DNA of 64,000 nucleotides from Frankia sp. QA3 (GTDB lineage Bacteria; Actinomycetota; Actinomycetes; Frankiales; Frankiaceae), in contig NZ_CM001489.1 of the NCBI RefSeq assembly GCF_000262465.1, forward strand, positions 3,695,502 through 3,759,501, written 5' to 3'. Below the pieces are notes generated by a model. The model was not told the origin of the DNA and made no database searches. It worked only from the letters and a program-made list of their open reading frames with translations. Below are positions 8,047-16,465 of the stretch, piece after piece (within the stretch, counting starts at the first letter, position 1; each line of letters starts with the position of its first letter). A program made the translations under genes and the position numbers.

Positions 8047-8916
8047 ATGAGCGCGGCGGAAGCTCGATCAATCAGCGAGTTGGTCGACACGACGAGTTAT
8101 CCCCTCGCCGACCCGGCCAACCCGCTGTGGTGGACCGCCGTCTCCCGGGCGCGACATGATCTGCGTACAGATGGTTGTTGCGTGCTGCCCGGATTCATCC
8201 ACCCCACCGTGTTTCCCGCCCTCGCCCAAGAATGCGCCACCGTGGCCCCGCTGGCCTACGACGAGGTCGAGACGGTCAACGCCTACAACATTGCGATCGA
8301 CTCGGCTCTGCCGGCCGACCATCCCGGTCGGCTCGCCATGCGCCGGGGGAACGCCTTCGTCGCGCGGGACCAGATTCCCGCCGACTTCGCCATCCACCGG
8401 CTCTACCGCAGCGAGCCGTTCCAGCGCTTCGTGGCGGCTTGTTTCGGGCTGTCGCGGGTGCACGAACTCGCCGACCCGCTGGCCGGGCTGTGCCTGAACG
8501 TGATCGCGCCGGGCCTGGAACACCCCTGGCACTTCGACACCAACGAGTTCGCGGTCAGCATGCTGACCCAGGAGCCGGAGTACGGCGGCGAGTTCGAGTA
8601 CTGCCCGAACATCCGCACGGCGCAGGCGGAGAACTTCCCCGACGTCCGGGCCGTGCTGGCCGGCGAGGGCTCCCACCTCGTCCGGCGCCTGATCCTTCGC
8701 CCCGGTGACCTGCAGCTCTTCCTCGGGCGCTACTCCATGCACCGGGTCAGTCCCGTCCAGGGCGAGATCGCCCGGCATTCGGCGATCTTCGCGTACACCG
8801 AACGGCCGGGAGTGGTCGGCAGCGTGGCCCGCACCCGCCAGCTGTTCGGCCGCGTCCTGCCCGGCCACCTGGCCGCGGAGGCGAGTGCCGTGCGCGTCGA
8901 CGCGCTGCTGGACTGA
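8047..8916 (+). CDS. Non-heme 2-oxoglutarate/Fe(II) oxygenase
   Basis: A protein of 289 residues with the facial triad of 2OG-dependent dioxygenases: HxD in HPWHFDTNEF (about residue 160), distal His in RYSMHRVSP (~237) and an Arg that can bind 2-oxoglutarate in IARHSAIFAYTERP (~250). The Asp is present, so a hydroxylase rather than a halogenase is expected. Actinomycete proteins of this kind are often annotated as ArpA-like. ATG 8047 is chosen because GGAGAGGAG precedes it. The next genes encode a methyltransferase and an acyltransferase in the same direction, and iron control upstream suggests tailoring of an N-hydroxylated amino acid. The substrate is not known. Confidence 0.82.
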   Translation: MSAAEARSISELVDTTSYPLADPANPLWWTAVSRARHDLRTDGCCVLPGFIHPTVFPALAQECATVAPLAYDEVETVNAYNIAIDSALPADHPGRLAMRRGNAFVARDQIPADFAIHRLYRSEPFQRFVAACFGLSRVHELADPLAGLCLNVIAPGLEHPWHFDTNEFAVSMLTQEPEYGGEFEYCPNIRTAQAENFPDVRAVLAGEGSHLVRRLILRPGDLQLFLGRYSMHRVSPVQGEIARHSAIFAYTERPGVVGSVARTRQLFGRVLPGHLAAEASAVRVDALLD

Positions 8917-8982
8917 AACCGCCCTCGTCGAGCCCCCGCCGGTCCCGACAGCCGCACCGCCGTTCGAGGAGGAGCGTCCCGC

Positions 8983-10071
8983 GTGCATTCCGACGCCGAC
9001 CCCACCGACGCCGACCCCACCGACGCCAATCCCATCGACGCCAATCCCATCGACGCCAATCCCATCGACGCCGATCCCATCGACACCGCCGACGTCCACC
9101 CCATCGACGTCCGCACCATCGGCGTCCGCACCATCGGCGCCCATCCCACCGGCGCCGATCCGGCCGGCGCCGATCCGGCCGGCCAGCTCGATGACGGCCT
9201 GCGGTTCGACGACACCGGCAAGGTCGCCCTCGACCACATCTACACCCAGCCCGACCCGCACGCCTACTTCAGCACCCTGCGGACGCTCGGCTACCACATC
9301 CCCCAGCTCGCCAAGCCGTTCTTCAGCCGGCTCATCGATGAGTGCCGGGCACAGCGGCGGCTCCCCCCGACCGTGCTGGACATCGGCTGCTCCTACGGGA
9401 TCAACGCCGCGCTGCTGCGCTGCGACCTGACCATGGACGACCTGTTCGAGCGTTACGGCGCCCAGCCCAGCCCGGGGCGGGACGTCCTGCTGGACCGCGA
9501 CCGCGAGCTCGTCCACGCCCACCGCCGGTCAAGCGGGACCCGCTTCGTCGGCCTGGACACCTCCGAGCCGGCGATCTCCTACGCGCTGGCGGCGGGCTTC
9601 CTCGACGACGCCGTCTGCGCCGACCTGGAGCAGCGTGACCCCACCGAGGCCGAACGTGCCCGCCTCGACGGCACCGATCTCGTCATCTCCACCGGCTGCA
9701 TCGGCTACGTCAGCGAACGGACGCTCGCCCGGGTCGCCCGCGCCGCCGGCGAGCGACGGCCGTGGATGGCCCACTTCGTGCTGCGGATGTTCCCCTTCGC
9801 GCCGTTCACCGAGACCCTCGACGAGCTCGGCTACGAGACCGTCCATGTCGACGGGGTGTTCCCGCAGCGGCGCTTCGCCTCCGCCCAGGAGCAGGAGCAG
9901 GTCCTGGACACGCTGGCCTCGGTGGGCGTCGACCCCCGCGGGCTGGAGACCGAGGGCTGGCTCTACGCCCAGCTGCACGTCTCCCGGCCGCGCAGCGCCG
10001 CGGGCCGCGGCGCGAACCGGCCCGTCTTCGGCCAGCAGCCGGCCGGCACCCTGACCGGGCGGCGGACCTGA
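8983..10071 (+). CDS. SAM-dependent methyltransferase with repetitive N-terminus
   Basis: A protein of 362 residues. Residues 1-65 are a low-complexity run of pentapeptide repeats (D-A-[DN]-P-[TI]) encoded by a 15-bp minisatellite. The catalytic domain follows, with class I motif I VLDIGCSYGINAALLR (~residue 127), an acidic motif II region (FVGLDTSEPAISYA, ~188) and a motif-III-like DLVISTGCIGYVSE (~225). The insert after motif I is longer than usual. GAGGAGGAG precedes GTG 8983, so the repeat is probably translated. It lies 66 bases after the 2OG oxygenase. The target, an N-, O- or carboxyl group of the pathway intermediate, cannot be told from sequence. Confidence 0.82.
   Translation: MHSDADPTDADPTDANPIDANPIDANPIDADPIDTADVHPIDVRTIGVRTIGAHPTGADPAGADPAGQLDDGLRFDDTGKVALDHIYTQPDPHAYFSTLRTLGYHIPQLAKPFFSRLIDECRAQRRLPPTVLDIGCSYGINAALLRCDLTMDDLFERYGAQPSPGRDVLLDRDRELVHAHRRSSGTRFVGLDTSEPAISYALAAGFLDDAVCADLEQRDPTEAERARLDGTDLVISTGCIGYVSERTLARVARAAGERRPWMAHFVLRMFPFAPFTETLDELGYETVHVDGVFPQRRFASAQEQEQVLDTLASVGVDPRGLETEGWLYAQLHVSRPRSAAGRGANRPVFGQQPAGTLTGRRT
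8992..9180 (+). repeat. 15-bp minisatellite coding pentapeptides in the methyltransferase
   Basis: Six near-identical units GACGCC[GA]A[CT]CCCA[CT]C run from 8992 to 9081; degenerate units continue to about 9180. The period is a multiple of three, so copy number can change without shifting the frame. Units 3-5 are identical, a sign of recent expansion. Confidence 0.85.
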
Positions 10072-10224
10072 GCGCCATGGTGAGCCAGTCGGCACCACCC
10101 AGGGGTGACGACGACCCGCACGATCCCGTCGTCTCATGGGACCCTCGAGCTCCGGCCGACCCGGCGACGCCTGACCTGACGCAGCCCGAACAGCGTCCCC
10201 GACGGTGCGCCCGACCTAGGCCGA

Positions 10225-10334
10225 GACACCGAGACCAGCCGAGACACCGAGACCAGCCGAGTCCCTGAGACAAGCCGAGTCCCCGAGACAAGCCGAGTCC
10301 CCGAGACAAGCCGAGCCCCCCTGAGACAAGCCGA
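10225..10334 (+). repeat. 18-bp tandem repeat upstream of the acyltransferase
   Basis: Six units of the type GTCCCCGAGACAAGCCGA fill 10225-10334; the first two are GACACC variants and the last is two bases longer. The array reaches to within nine bases of ATG 10343, so it replaces the normal leader. No coding frame through it looks genuine. Confidence 0.85.
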
Positions 10335-10342
10335 GGCCCAGG

Positions 10343-12193
10343 ATGAACGCGACCCCACCCGACCAGCGCACCACCGGAACCTTCGCTTACGACGACCTGC
10401 TGCCCCGGGTGCCGCTGCCCACGCTCGCGGCGAGCTGCGAGCGTTTCCTCGAATGGTCCGCACCCCTGCTCACCCCGGCCGAGCGCGCGGCGACCGCGGC
10501 GGCCGTGACCGCCTTCCAGGGCTCCGACGGCCCCGGCCCGGTCCTGCACGCCGCGCTGGAGAGCTACGAGGCGACCGACGGCGTGCACAGCTGGCTGGAC
10601 GACTTCTGGGACTCCCGCTACCTCGGCCGGCGGGACCGCATCGCGCTCAACGCCAACTACATCTTCCTGTTCGCCGATGACGCCGCCGCCCGCGCGGCGG
10701 AACAGCCGCAGGTCGAGCGGGCCGCGGGCCTCATCGCGGCGGCCGTCGACTACAAGCTGCGCCTCGACGACGAGCGGATCGAACCGGTCCGCCAGCGCGG
10801 ACAGGTGCTGTCGATGGCGCAGAACACCTTCCTGTTCTCCACGACCCGCATCCCGGGCGCCGTGCAGGACACCGTGCGCACCCCGTACAGCGACGCCTGG
10901 CCCGGCCCCTCCCCGGCCCGCCACATCGTGGTCTTCCACCGGGGGAACATCGTCCGCCTGGACGTGGTCGGCCCGAACGGTCACCCGTACACGCTCGACG
11001 ACCTCGCCGCGGGCCTGACCGCCGTGCTCAAGGCGGCGCCGACCCGGGCGCCGGCCGACGCCGCCGTCGGCCAGCTCACCACCAAGGCGCGCGCGGCCTG
11101 GGCGCAGAGCCGGGAGCGGCTGTCCGCCCTCGACCCGGCCAACGCCGCCGCGCTGGACACCATCGAGACGGCGTTGTTCTGCCTCTGTCTGGAGGAGGCC
11201 ACGCCGGCCGACGACCTTGCCGCCTGCGACCAGCTCCTGCACGGCGACGCCGGCAACCGCTGGTTCGACAAGGCGGTCTCGCTGATCGTCTTCCCGGACG
11301 GCCGGGCGGGCATCAACGTGGAGCACTGCGGCCTGGACGGCACGACGATCCTCAGCTTCGTCGACGACCTGCTGTCCACCTCGCCGCAGGAGCACTCGGC
11401 GAGCTCCGGCGCCCAGCCGCAGGGCCTGCCCGCCGTCGAGCCCATCGAGTTCGTCCTCGACGCCGACCTGCGCGCGGACATCGCCGCCGCGGGCGCGTCG
11501 TTCACGGACTTCGCCGCGGCGACCGCCTCGGCCGTGCTGTCCTTCGACGACTTCGGCCAGAACCAGGCCAAGGCGCTGCGGACCTCGCCGGACGCCTTCG
11601 TCCAGCTCGCCTACCAGCTCGCGCACGTCCGGGCCAAGGGCCACGTGGGCGCCACCTACGAGTCGATCGCGACCCGGCAGTGGCGGCGCGGACGCACCGA
11701 GGCGATGCGGGTCATCACCCCGCAGATCCACCAGTTCGTCGCGGCGATGCAGGACCCGGCCGCGGACCCGGCGACGAAGCGGGCGGCGTTTCGCGCCGCC
11801 GCCGACGCGCACGTGCGCCGAGCGAAGGACTGCCAGGCCGGGCGCGCCCCCGAGCAGCACCTGTGGGAGCTGCAGTTCATCGCGCGGCGCCGCGGTGCCG
11901 AGCTCGGGGTGAGCGAGCCGATCGCGCTCTACGACACCCCCGGTTGGCTCAAGACCCGCGACGACTTCCTGAGCACCAGCTCCGCGCCGTCGGTCAACGT
12001 CGAGTTCTTCGGCTTCGGCTCGACGAGCAGCCAGTGCATCGGCGTCGCCTACGTGCTGCTGCCGGACCGCTTCAACCTCTACCTGAGCACCCCGCGCGCG
12101 GTCGCCGACGGCTTGTACGCCTTCGCCGAGCAGCTCACCCTGGCCCTGCGCGAGCTGCAGGCCCTCCTCGCCGGCGAGCCGCCCCAGCAGTGA
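10343..12193 (+). CDS. Choline/carnitine O-acyltransferase family protein
   Basis: A protein of 616 residues, the usual size for the carnitine acyltransferase family, which is mainly eukaryotic. It moves acyl groups between CoA and a hydroxyl acceptor. Landmarks in order: LPRVPLPTLAASCERFLEW at the N-terminus, RHIVVFHRGNIVRLDV (~190), catalytic His in INVEHCGLDGTT (~325), YESIATRQWRRGRTE (~435, the conserved RTE), and late STSSAPSVN and FGSTSSQCIGVAYVL. The HxxxDG-type active site is intact. In an iron-boxed cluster with an amine N-hydroxylase it could acylate a hydroxyl or hydroxylamine from acyl-CoA, which would explain the absence of an NRPS or GNAT. That role is inference. Confidence 0.85.
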   Translation: MNATPPDQRTTGTFAYDDLLPRVPLPTLAASCERFLEWSAPLLTPAERAATAAAVTAFQGSDGPGPVLHAALESYEATDGVHSWLDDFWDSRYLGRRDRIALNANYIFLFADDAAARAAEQPQVERAAGLIAAAVDYKLRLDDERIEPVRQRGQVLSMAQNTFLFSTTRIPGAVQDTVRTPYSDAWPGPSPARHIVVFHRGNIVRLDVVGPNGHPYTLDDLAAGLTAVLKAAPTRAPADAAVGQLTTKARAAWAQSRERLSALDPANAAALDTIETALFCLCLEEATPADDLAACDQLLHGDAGNRWFDKAVSLIVFPDGRAGINVEHCGLDGTTILSFVDDLLSTSPQEHSASSGAQPQGLPAVEPIEFVLDADLRADIAAAGASFTDFAAATASAVLSFDDFGQNQAKALRTSPDAFVQLAYQLAHVRAKGHVGATYESIATRQWRRGRTEAMRVITPQIHQFVAAMQDPAADPATKRAAFRAAADAHVRRAKDCQAGRAPEQHLWELQFIARRRGAELGVSEPIALYDTPGWLKTRDDFLSTSSAPSVNVEFFGFGSTSSQCIGVAYVLLPDRFNLYLSTPRAVADGLYAFAEQLTLALRELQALLAGEPPQQ

Positions 12194-12303
12194 CCTCCCG
12201 CCCGGCCCGGCCCCGCCTCGGTTGCCGGGCCGGGCGGGACCCGCCTGCGGCACCAGCCCGGCCGGGCCGCCTGTGGGACGCCGGCCGCCGGCAGGACGCG
12301 ATG

Positions 12304-12954
12304 TCAGCGGCGGCGGTCCTGGGGGAGGCGGGTGGGGCCGACGTGGCGGTCGAGCCAGTCGCGCAGCACGCGCATGTCGCGCCAGGCGGCGGCCACCTGG
12401 TCGACGCATTCGGGCTCGGCGAGCCAGGGCGGTTCGCCGAACTCGCGGTGGACGGTGAGCGTGCGGTGCCGCAGCAGCTCGATGCGCGGATGGTCGGCGT
12501 CGTAGCCGCGCGGACGGGTCTTCAGCCGGGTGCCGGAGATCTCGTACCCGTCCTTGCGGAGCCCCGCGACGACGGCTTCGAGCTTCGGGCCGGTGACGTC
12601 GTCGGCGACCGCCGCCCGTAGCCGCTCCACCTGGTCGGGCGCGGTCTGCCAGTAGCCGGTGGCCACCATCAGCCCGGCCGCGGACACCTGGACGTAGCCG
12701 CCGCTCTCGTTGTGGGCGCCGATCGCGGTCTTGTACGGCGATTTGTCCTTCGAGAAGCGGACGTCGCGGTTCGGCCGGAACAGGTGCGGCTCGCCGAACT
12801 CCGGTTCCAGGGCGTCGAGCAGGGCGACCATCGGGCCGCGGACGGCCTTGGCGTACATGTCGCGATGGTCCGTCCAGTACGCCTTGCTGTTGTCGGCCTC
12901 CAGGCCCTCGAAGAAGATCAGCGCCTCTGCGGGGAACCCGGTGAACTCCGACAT
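12304..12954 (-). CDS. DUF2461 (TIGR02453) family protein
   Basis: A 216-residue protein typical of the DUF2461 family: FPAEALIFFEGLEADNSKAYW near the N-terminus, HLFRPNRDVRFSKDKSPYKT in the middle, GGYVQVSAAGLMVATGYW and RGYDADHPRIELLRHR further on. The family is widespread in actinomycetes and has no established function. ATG 12954 has GAAGGAGT upstream; a longer frame continues upstream but its sequence is Arg/Pro-rich and not family-like. It is convergent with the iron-boxed operon and divergent from the TPP enzyme gene. Confidence 0.85.
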   Translation of the reverse strand: MSEFTGFPAEALIFFEGLEADNSKAYWTDHRDMYAKAVRGPMVALLDALEPEFGEPHLFRPNRDVRFSKDKSPYKTAIGAHNESGGYVQVSAAGLMVATGYWQTAPDQVERLRAAVADDVTGPKLEAVVAGLRKDGYEISGTRLKTRPRGYDADHPRIELLRHRTLTVHREFGEPPWLAEPECVDQVAAAWRDMRVLRDWLDRHVGPTRLPQDRRR

Positions 12955-13195
12955 CGGTACTCCTTCACGGGAACGGACGGAACGGGGCAGGGAACCGCGG
13001 GACGGCCACGTGCGCGCTCGGGCGCAGCCTACGGCCGACCACCGACAGAACCGGCCGGGCCCCCTCGGCCGGACATCATCCACGCCACGCTCGGCCAGGG
13101 GGGGCAGCGGCGCCGGTTCTGGGCGCCGGGCGCGGGTAGAGCACTCCTCGTACCGGCCGTTGGCACCGGCGACGTGCGACGAGAGGAACAGCCTC

Positions 13196-14983
13196 ATGGG
13201 CCAGACCGTGGGCGACTTCATCCTGGCTCGGCTGCGCGCCTGGGGCGTCGAGCACGTGTTCGGCTATCCCGGCGACGGCATCAACGGGCTGCTCGCCGCC
13301 TGGGGGCGAGCCGACAACCAGCCCCGTTTCATCCAGACCCGACACGAGGAGATGGCCGCCTTCGCGGCGGTGGGGTACGCGAAGTTCTCCGGGAAGGTCG
13401 GGGTCTGCGCGGCGACCTCGGGGCCGGGCGCGATCCACCTGCTCAACGGGCTCTACGACGCCAAGCTCGACCACGTCCCGGTGGTCGCGATCGTCGGCCA
13501 GACCAACCGCAGCGCGATGGGCGGCTCCTACCAGCAGGAGGTCGACCTGCTCAGCCTGTTCAAGGACGTGGCCAGCGAGTACGTGCAGGTGGTCAACGTC
13601 CCCGAGCAGCTACCCAACGTCCTGGACCGGGCCCTGCGGGTCGCGCTCGCCGAACGGGCCCCGACCTGCGTCATCGTTCCCGCGGACGTGCAGGAGCTCG
13701 ACTACTCCCCGCCGACGCACGCGTTCAAGATGGTGCCGTCCAGCCTCGGGGTGCGCTGGCCGGCAGTGTCCCCCGACGACGCCGGCGTGCGGGCCGCAGC
13801 CGAGCTGCTCAATGCCGGGAAGAAGGTGGCGATCCTCGCCGGCCAGGGCGCCCGCGGCGCGCGGGCGGAACTGATCGAGGTCGCCGACCGGCTCGGCGCC
13901 GGCGTCGCGAAGGCGCTGCTCGGCAAGGACGTGCTACCCGACGACCTGCCCTTCGTCACCGGCGCCATCGGCCTGCTGGGCACCCGGCCGAGCTACGAGC
14001 TGATGCGGGACTGCGACACGCTGCTCACCGTCGGCTCAAGCTTCCCCTACACGCAGTTCCTCCCCGATCTGCACCAGGCCCGCGGCGTGCAGATCGACAT
14101 CGACGCCCGCTACATCGGGATGCGTTACCCCTACGAGATCAACCTGGTCGGGGACGCCGCGGCGACCCTGCGGGCGCTGCTGCCCCTGCTCGACCGCAAG
14201 GAGGACCGCACCTGGCGGGAGACGGTCGAACGCAACGTCGCCCGCTGGTGGGAGACCGTCGAGCGGGAGGCGCACGTCGAGGGCAAGCCGATCAACCCGA
14301 TGCGGCTGTTCTGGGAGGCCTCCGCCCGGCTGCCCGGCAACGCCATCCTGGCCGCGGACTCCGGGTCGGCGGCGAACTGGTACGCCCGCGACCTGCGCCT
14401 GCGCGGGGACATGCGTGGCTCGCTGTCGGGGACGCTCGCGACGATGGGCCCGGGCGTGCCGTACGGGATCGGCGCGAAGTACGCCCACCCGGACCGGCCA
14501 GTCGTCGTGTTCGAGGGCGACGGCGCCATGCAGATGAACGGCCTGACCGAGCTGCTCACCATCGCCCGCTACTGGCGCGAGTGGACCGACCCACGGTTCG
14601 TCATCGCCGTGCTGCACAACAACGACCTCAACCAGGTCACCTGGGAGATGCGGGCCATGCAGGGCGCGCCGAAGTTCACCGAGTCGCAGACGCTGCCCGA
14701 GGTGTCCTACGCCGACTTCGCCCGCGCGGTCGGCCTGCACGGGGTGGCCGTCGACGAGCCCGGCCAGCTCGGCCCCGCCTGGGACCGGGCGCTGGCCGCC
14801 GACCGCCCGACCGTCCTCGACGTCCGCACCGACCCGGACTTCCCGCCGATCCCGCCGCACACCAGCTTCGAGCAGGCCAAGGACGCCGCCGAGGCCCTGC
14901 TCAAGGGCGACGAGAACCGCTGGGGCGTCATCTCCGCCGGCCTGCGCACCAAGGTCCAGGAGCTCCTCCCCCACCGCGGCTGA
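13196..14983 (+). CDS. Thiamine-pyrophosphate enzyme, pyruvate oxidase/dehydrogenase (quinone)-like
   Basis: A 595-residue protein of the acetolactate-synthase/pyruvate-oxidase superfamily. The N-terminal PYR domain has VEHVFGYPGDGINGLL and the catalytic Glu in RHEEMAAFAAVGYAK; a central domain follows; the C-terminal PP domain has the TPP motif FEGDGAMQMNGLTELLTIAR ending at NND (NNDLNQVTWEMR). NxxQVTWEMR and the lack of a valine-synthesis partner point to a stress or PoxB/YdaP-like enzyme rather than biosynthetic acetolactate synthase. ATG 13196 is preceded by GAGAGGAAC. It is monocistronic in this window. Confidence 0.85.
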   Translation: MGQTVGDFILARLRAWGVEHVFGYPGDGINGLLAAWGRADNQPRFIQTRHEEMAAFAAVGYAKFSGKVGVCAATSGPGAIHLLNGLYDAKLDHVPVVAIVGQTNRSAMGGSYQQEVDLLSLFKDVASEYVQVVNVPEQLPNVLDRALRVALAERAPTCVIVPADVQELDYSPPTHAFKMVPSSLGVRWPAVSPDDAGVRAAAELLNAGKKVAILAGQGARGARAELIEVADRLGAGVAKALLGKDVLPDDLPFVTGAIGLLGTRPSYELMRDCDTLLTVGSSFPYTQFLPDLHQARGVQIDIDARYIGMRYPYEINLVGDAAATLRALLPLLDRKEDRTWRETVERNVARWWETVEREAHVEGKPINPMRLFWEASARLPGNAILAADSGSAANWYARDLRLRGDMRGSLSGTLATMGPGVPYGIGAKYAHPDRPVVVFEGDGAMQMNGLTELLTIARYWREWTDPRFVIAVLHNNDLNQVTWEMRAMQGAPKFTESQTLPEVSYADFARAVGLHGVAVDEPGQLGPAWDRALAADRPTVLDVRTDPDFPPIPPHTSFEQAKDAAEALLKGDENRWGVISAGLRTKVQELLPHRG

Positions 14984-15009
14984 CGCATCAGAAGCTCCGT
15001 CCGGAATCC

Positions 15010-15255
15010 GGCCGGAGCCACACCGGACTTGCCCTCGCCCGCATCGCTCGCGGTGACCTCGACGGCGCCACCGATGCCATCACACCCGTGCTCGGTCTCG
15101 TCCCCGAACAGCGGATCAACGGGATTGTGCACTCCGTGCAACGGCTCCACGCCGCCATCACTAGCTCAGACCTGGGGGTCGACCCGCCCGCCCGCGACCT
15201 TCAAGAAGAGATCGAGACCTTCACCCGCACCCCGGCAGCGGCTCTGCCACGGTAG
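15010..15255 (+). pseudogene. C-terminal remnant of a TPR-containing regulator
   Basis: About 80 codons ending at TAG 15253 read GLALARIARGDLDGA, then LVPEQRINGIVHSVQRLH, then RDLQEEIETF, a typical C-terminal tail of actinomycete helix-turn-helix/TPR regulators. No start codon with a DNA-binding domain exists upstream; the frame runs back into the 3' end of the TPP gene. I read it as debris left by deletion. Confidence 0.6.
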
Positions 15256-15259
15256 AACC

Positions 15260-15780
15260 GTGACCCTCTACCCCCTCCACCTGGCCGGCGCCACTGTCAC
15301 GCTCCGCGAGTTCGGCGAAGACGACGCCAAGGCCGTCCACGACCTCGTCGGGACCGGCGCGTCACCGACTACCTGTCCTTCGACGCCAAGACCCGCGAGC
15401 AGTCCGACACGATGCTCACCGGCATCGTCCAACGCGCCCGACAGCAGCCCCGCACCGAGTTCTACCTCGCCGTCGGCCACGCCGGCTCCCTGATCGGCTT
15501 CGCCCGCCTCGACCTGGGCGGCGTCCAGGCCGCAAAACTCGGCTACGCCCTCCACGCCGACCACTGGGGCCACGGCCACGCCACCGACGCCGTCCGCACC
15601 CTCATCCACTTCGGCTTCGACACCCTCGGGCTCCACCGCATCAGCGCCGCCATCGGCCCGAACAACCCCGCCTCCGTCGCCGTCGTCGAACACCTTGGCT
15701 TCACCCACGAAGGACGCCTCCGCGACCACGTCCACACCGGCGGCGCCTGGCGCGACAGCCTCCTCTACTCCATTTCGACG
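15260..15780 (+). pseudogene. GNAT acetyltransferase (RimJ/RimL type) with frameshift and lost C-terminus
   Basis: GTG 15260 opens a frame with an acetyltransferase N-terminus (AGATVTLREFGEDDAKAVHDLVG). At about 15350 the homology moves to the next frame (RRVTDYLSFDAKT), continuing through GYALHADHWGHGHATDAVRTLIHFGF (acetyl-CoA loop) and NPASVAVVEHLGFTHEGRLRD. One missing base near GTCGGGACCGG explains the shift. The C-terminus then runs into a minus-strand transposon protein remnant at about 15775, so the last residues are also lost. A sequencing error could explain the shift but not the end. Confidence 0.8.
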
Positions 15781-16183
15781 ACGGGTAGAACCGGTCGATC
15801 GCGATGACCGTCCGGCCGTACCAGCCGGCCTTGTACGCCACCATCCGCCGCAGCTGCGACCAGGAGGCGTCGGAGATCGCCCGCGCGAGGGTGTGGTTGC
15901 GGAGCAGGTTGCGGACGGGCAGGTCCTCGATGGCCACCGTTTGGTTCGCGCGGAGGATCCTCGTGGACAGCTGGTGCAGATGGTCCCGGCACCGGTCGGC
16001 GATCCGGCCGTGGATCCGGGCGACCCTCACCCGCACCTTCGCCCGGTTCTTCGAGCCCTTCTGCTTGCGGGACAGCTCCCGTTGGGCGCGGGCGAGCCGG
16101 GCACGGTCCCGCCGCTCGCGCTTCGGGTTGGTGACCTTCTCCCCATCCGGGTAGAACCGGTAGCGGTACGCCCGCTTCGCCAC
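15772..16183 (-). pseudogene. Truncated TnpB (IS200/IS605-family) remnant
   Basis: The minus strand encodes TnpB-like sequence: the start MAKRAYRYRFYPDG, then a jump to the middle of the protein (RRDRARLARAQRELSRKQKGS, ARIHGRIADRCRDHLHQLS, VAIEDLPVRNLL) and DASWSQLRRMVAYKAGWYG. It ends abruptly at IDRFYPSSK, just before the zinc finger and the last RuvC acidic residue should appear. A large N-terminal part is also missing after FYPDG. No TnpA gene is nearby. It cannot be an active guide-RNA nuclease. Its 3' end is fused to the broken acetyltransferase. Confidence 0.85.
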
Positions 16184-16250
16184 CCGGCTTCCCGCACCCC
16201 ACCGAATAGCACACCCGTTTGATCGGCCGGTGCTGTTGTCGATGCACCAG

Positions 16251-16276
16251 CCCCGCCCTGAAGCCGAAGGGCGGGG
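16251..16276. repeat. IS605-type end hairpin
   Basis: CCCCGCCC and GGGCGGGG form a perfect 8-bp stem around TGAAGCCGAA. Such subterminal hairpins are recognised by the TnpA of IS200/IS605 elements. It lies about 70 bases upstream of the TnpB remnant on the left-end side, so it fits as the element's end. Confidence 0.65.
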
Positions 16277-16284
16277 CCTGCACG

Positions 16285-16345
16285 CTACGTCTCATGGTCA
16301 CGTAGACCTCGGTGTAACCGGCGTCGAAGTACTCCTGGACCGCGC
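16285..16345 (-). pseudogene. Tiny C-terminal scrap of an F420-type luciferase-like oxidoreductase
   Basis: In one minus-strand frame the bases read AVQEYFDAGYTEVYVTM, which resembles the end of F420-dependent luciferase-like oxidoreductases (DAGYDxVYV...). Only about 17 residues match, next to the IS605-type hairpin, so it is best seen as a target fragment cut by the element. Low confidence because the match is short. Confidence 0.35.
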
Positions 16346-16465
16346 GGGGGGTGCAGCCACCGCAAGCCGCCAGACATCCGACGCCGGACGCGACGCTGCG
16401 CCCGGGACCGCCGCGGAACTCGCCGGGACGCTCGGTCGCGCGGATCGGGGCGCGACGTTGGCAGG

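Noticed and set aside
9806..12409. 867-codon minus-strand open frame opposite the acyltransferase
   Set aside because: A GC-bias shadow: the plus strand has conserved acyltransferase motifs, while this frame is Arg/Gly-rich.
15772..16276. Active TnpB-type RNA-guided nuclease with guide RNA
   Set aside because: The zinc finger, last RuvC residue and N-terminal half are missing, so no functional nuclease or guide RNA is expected.
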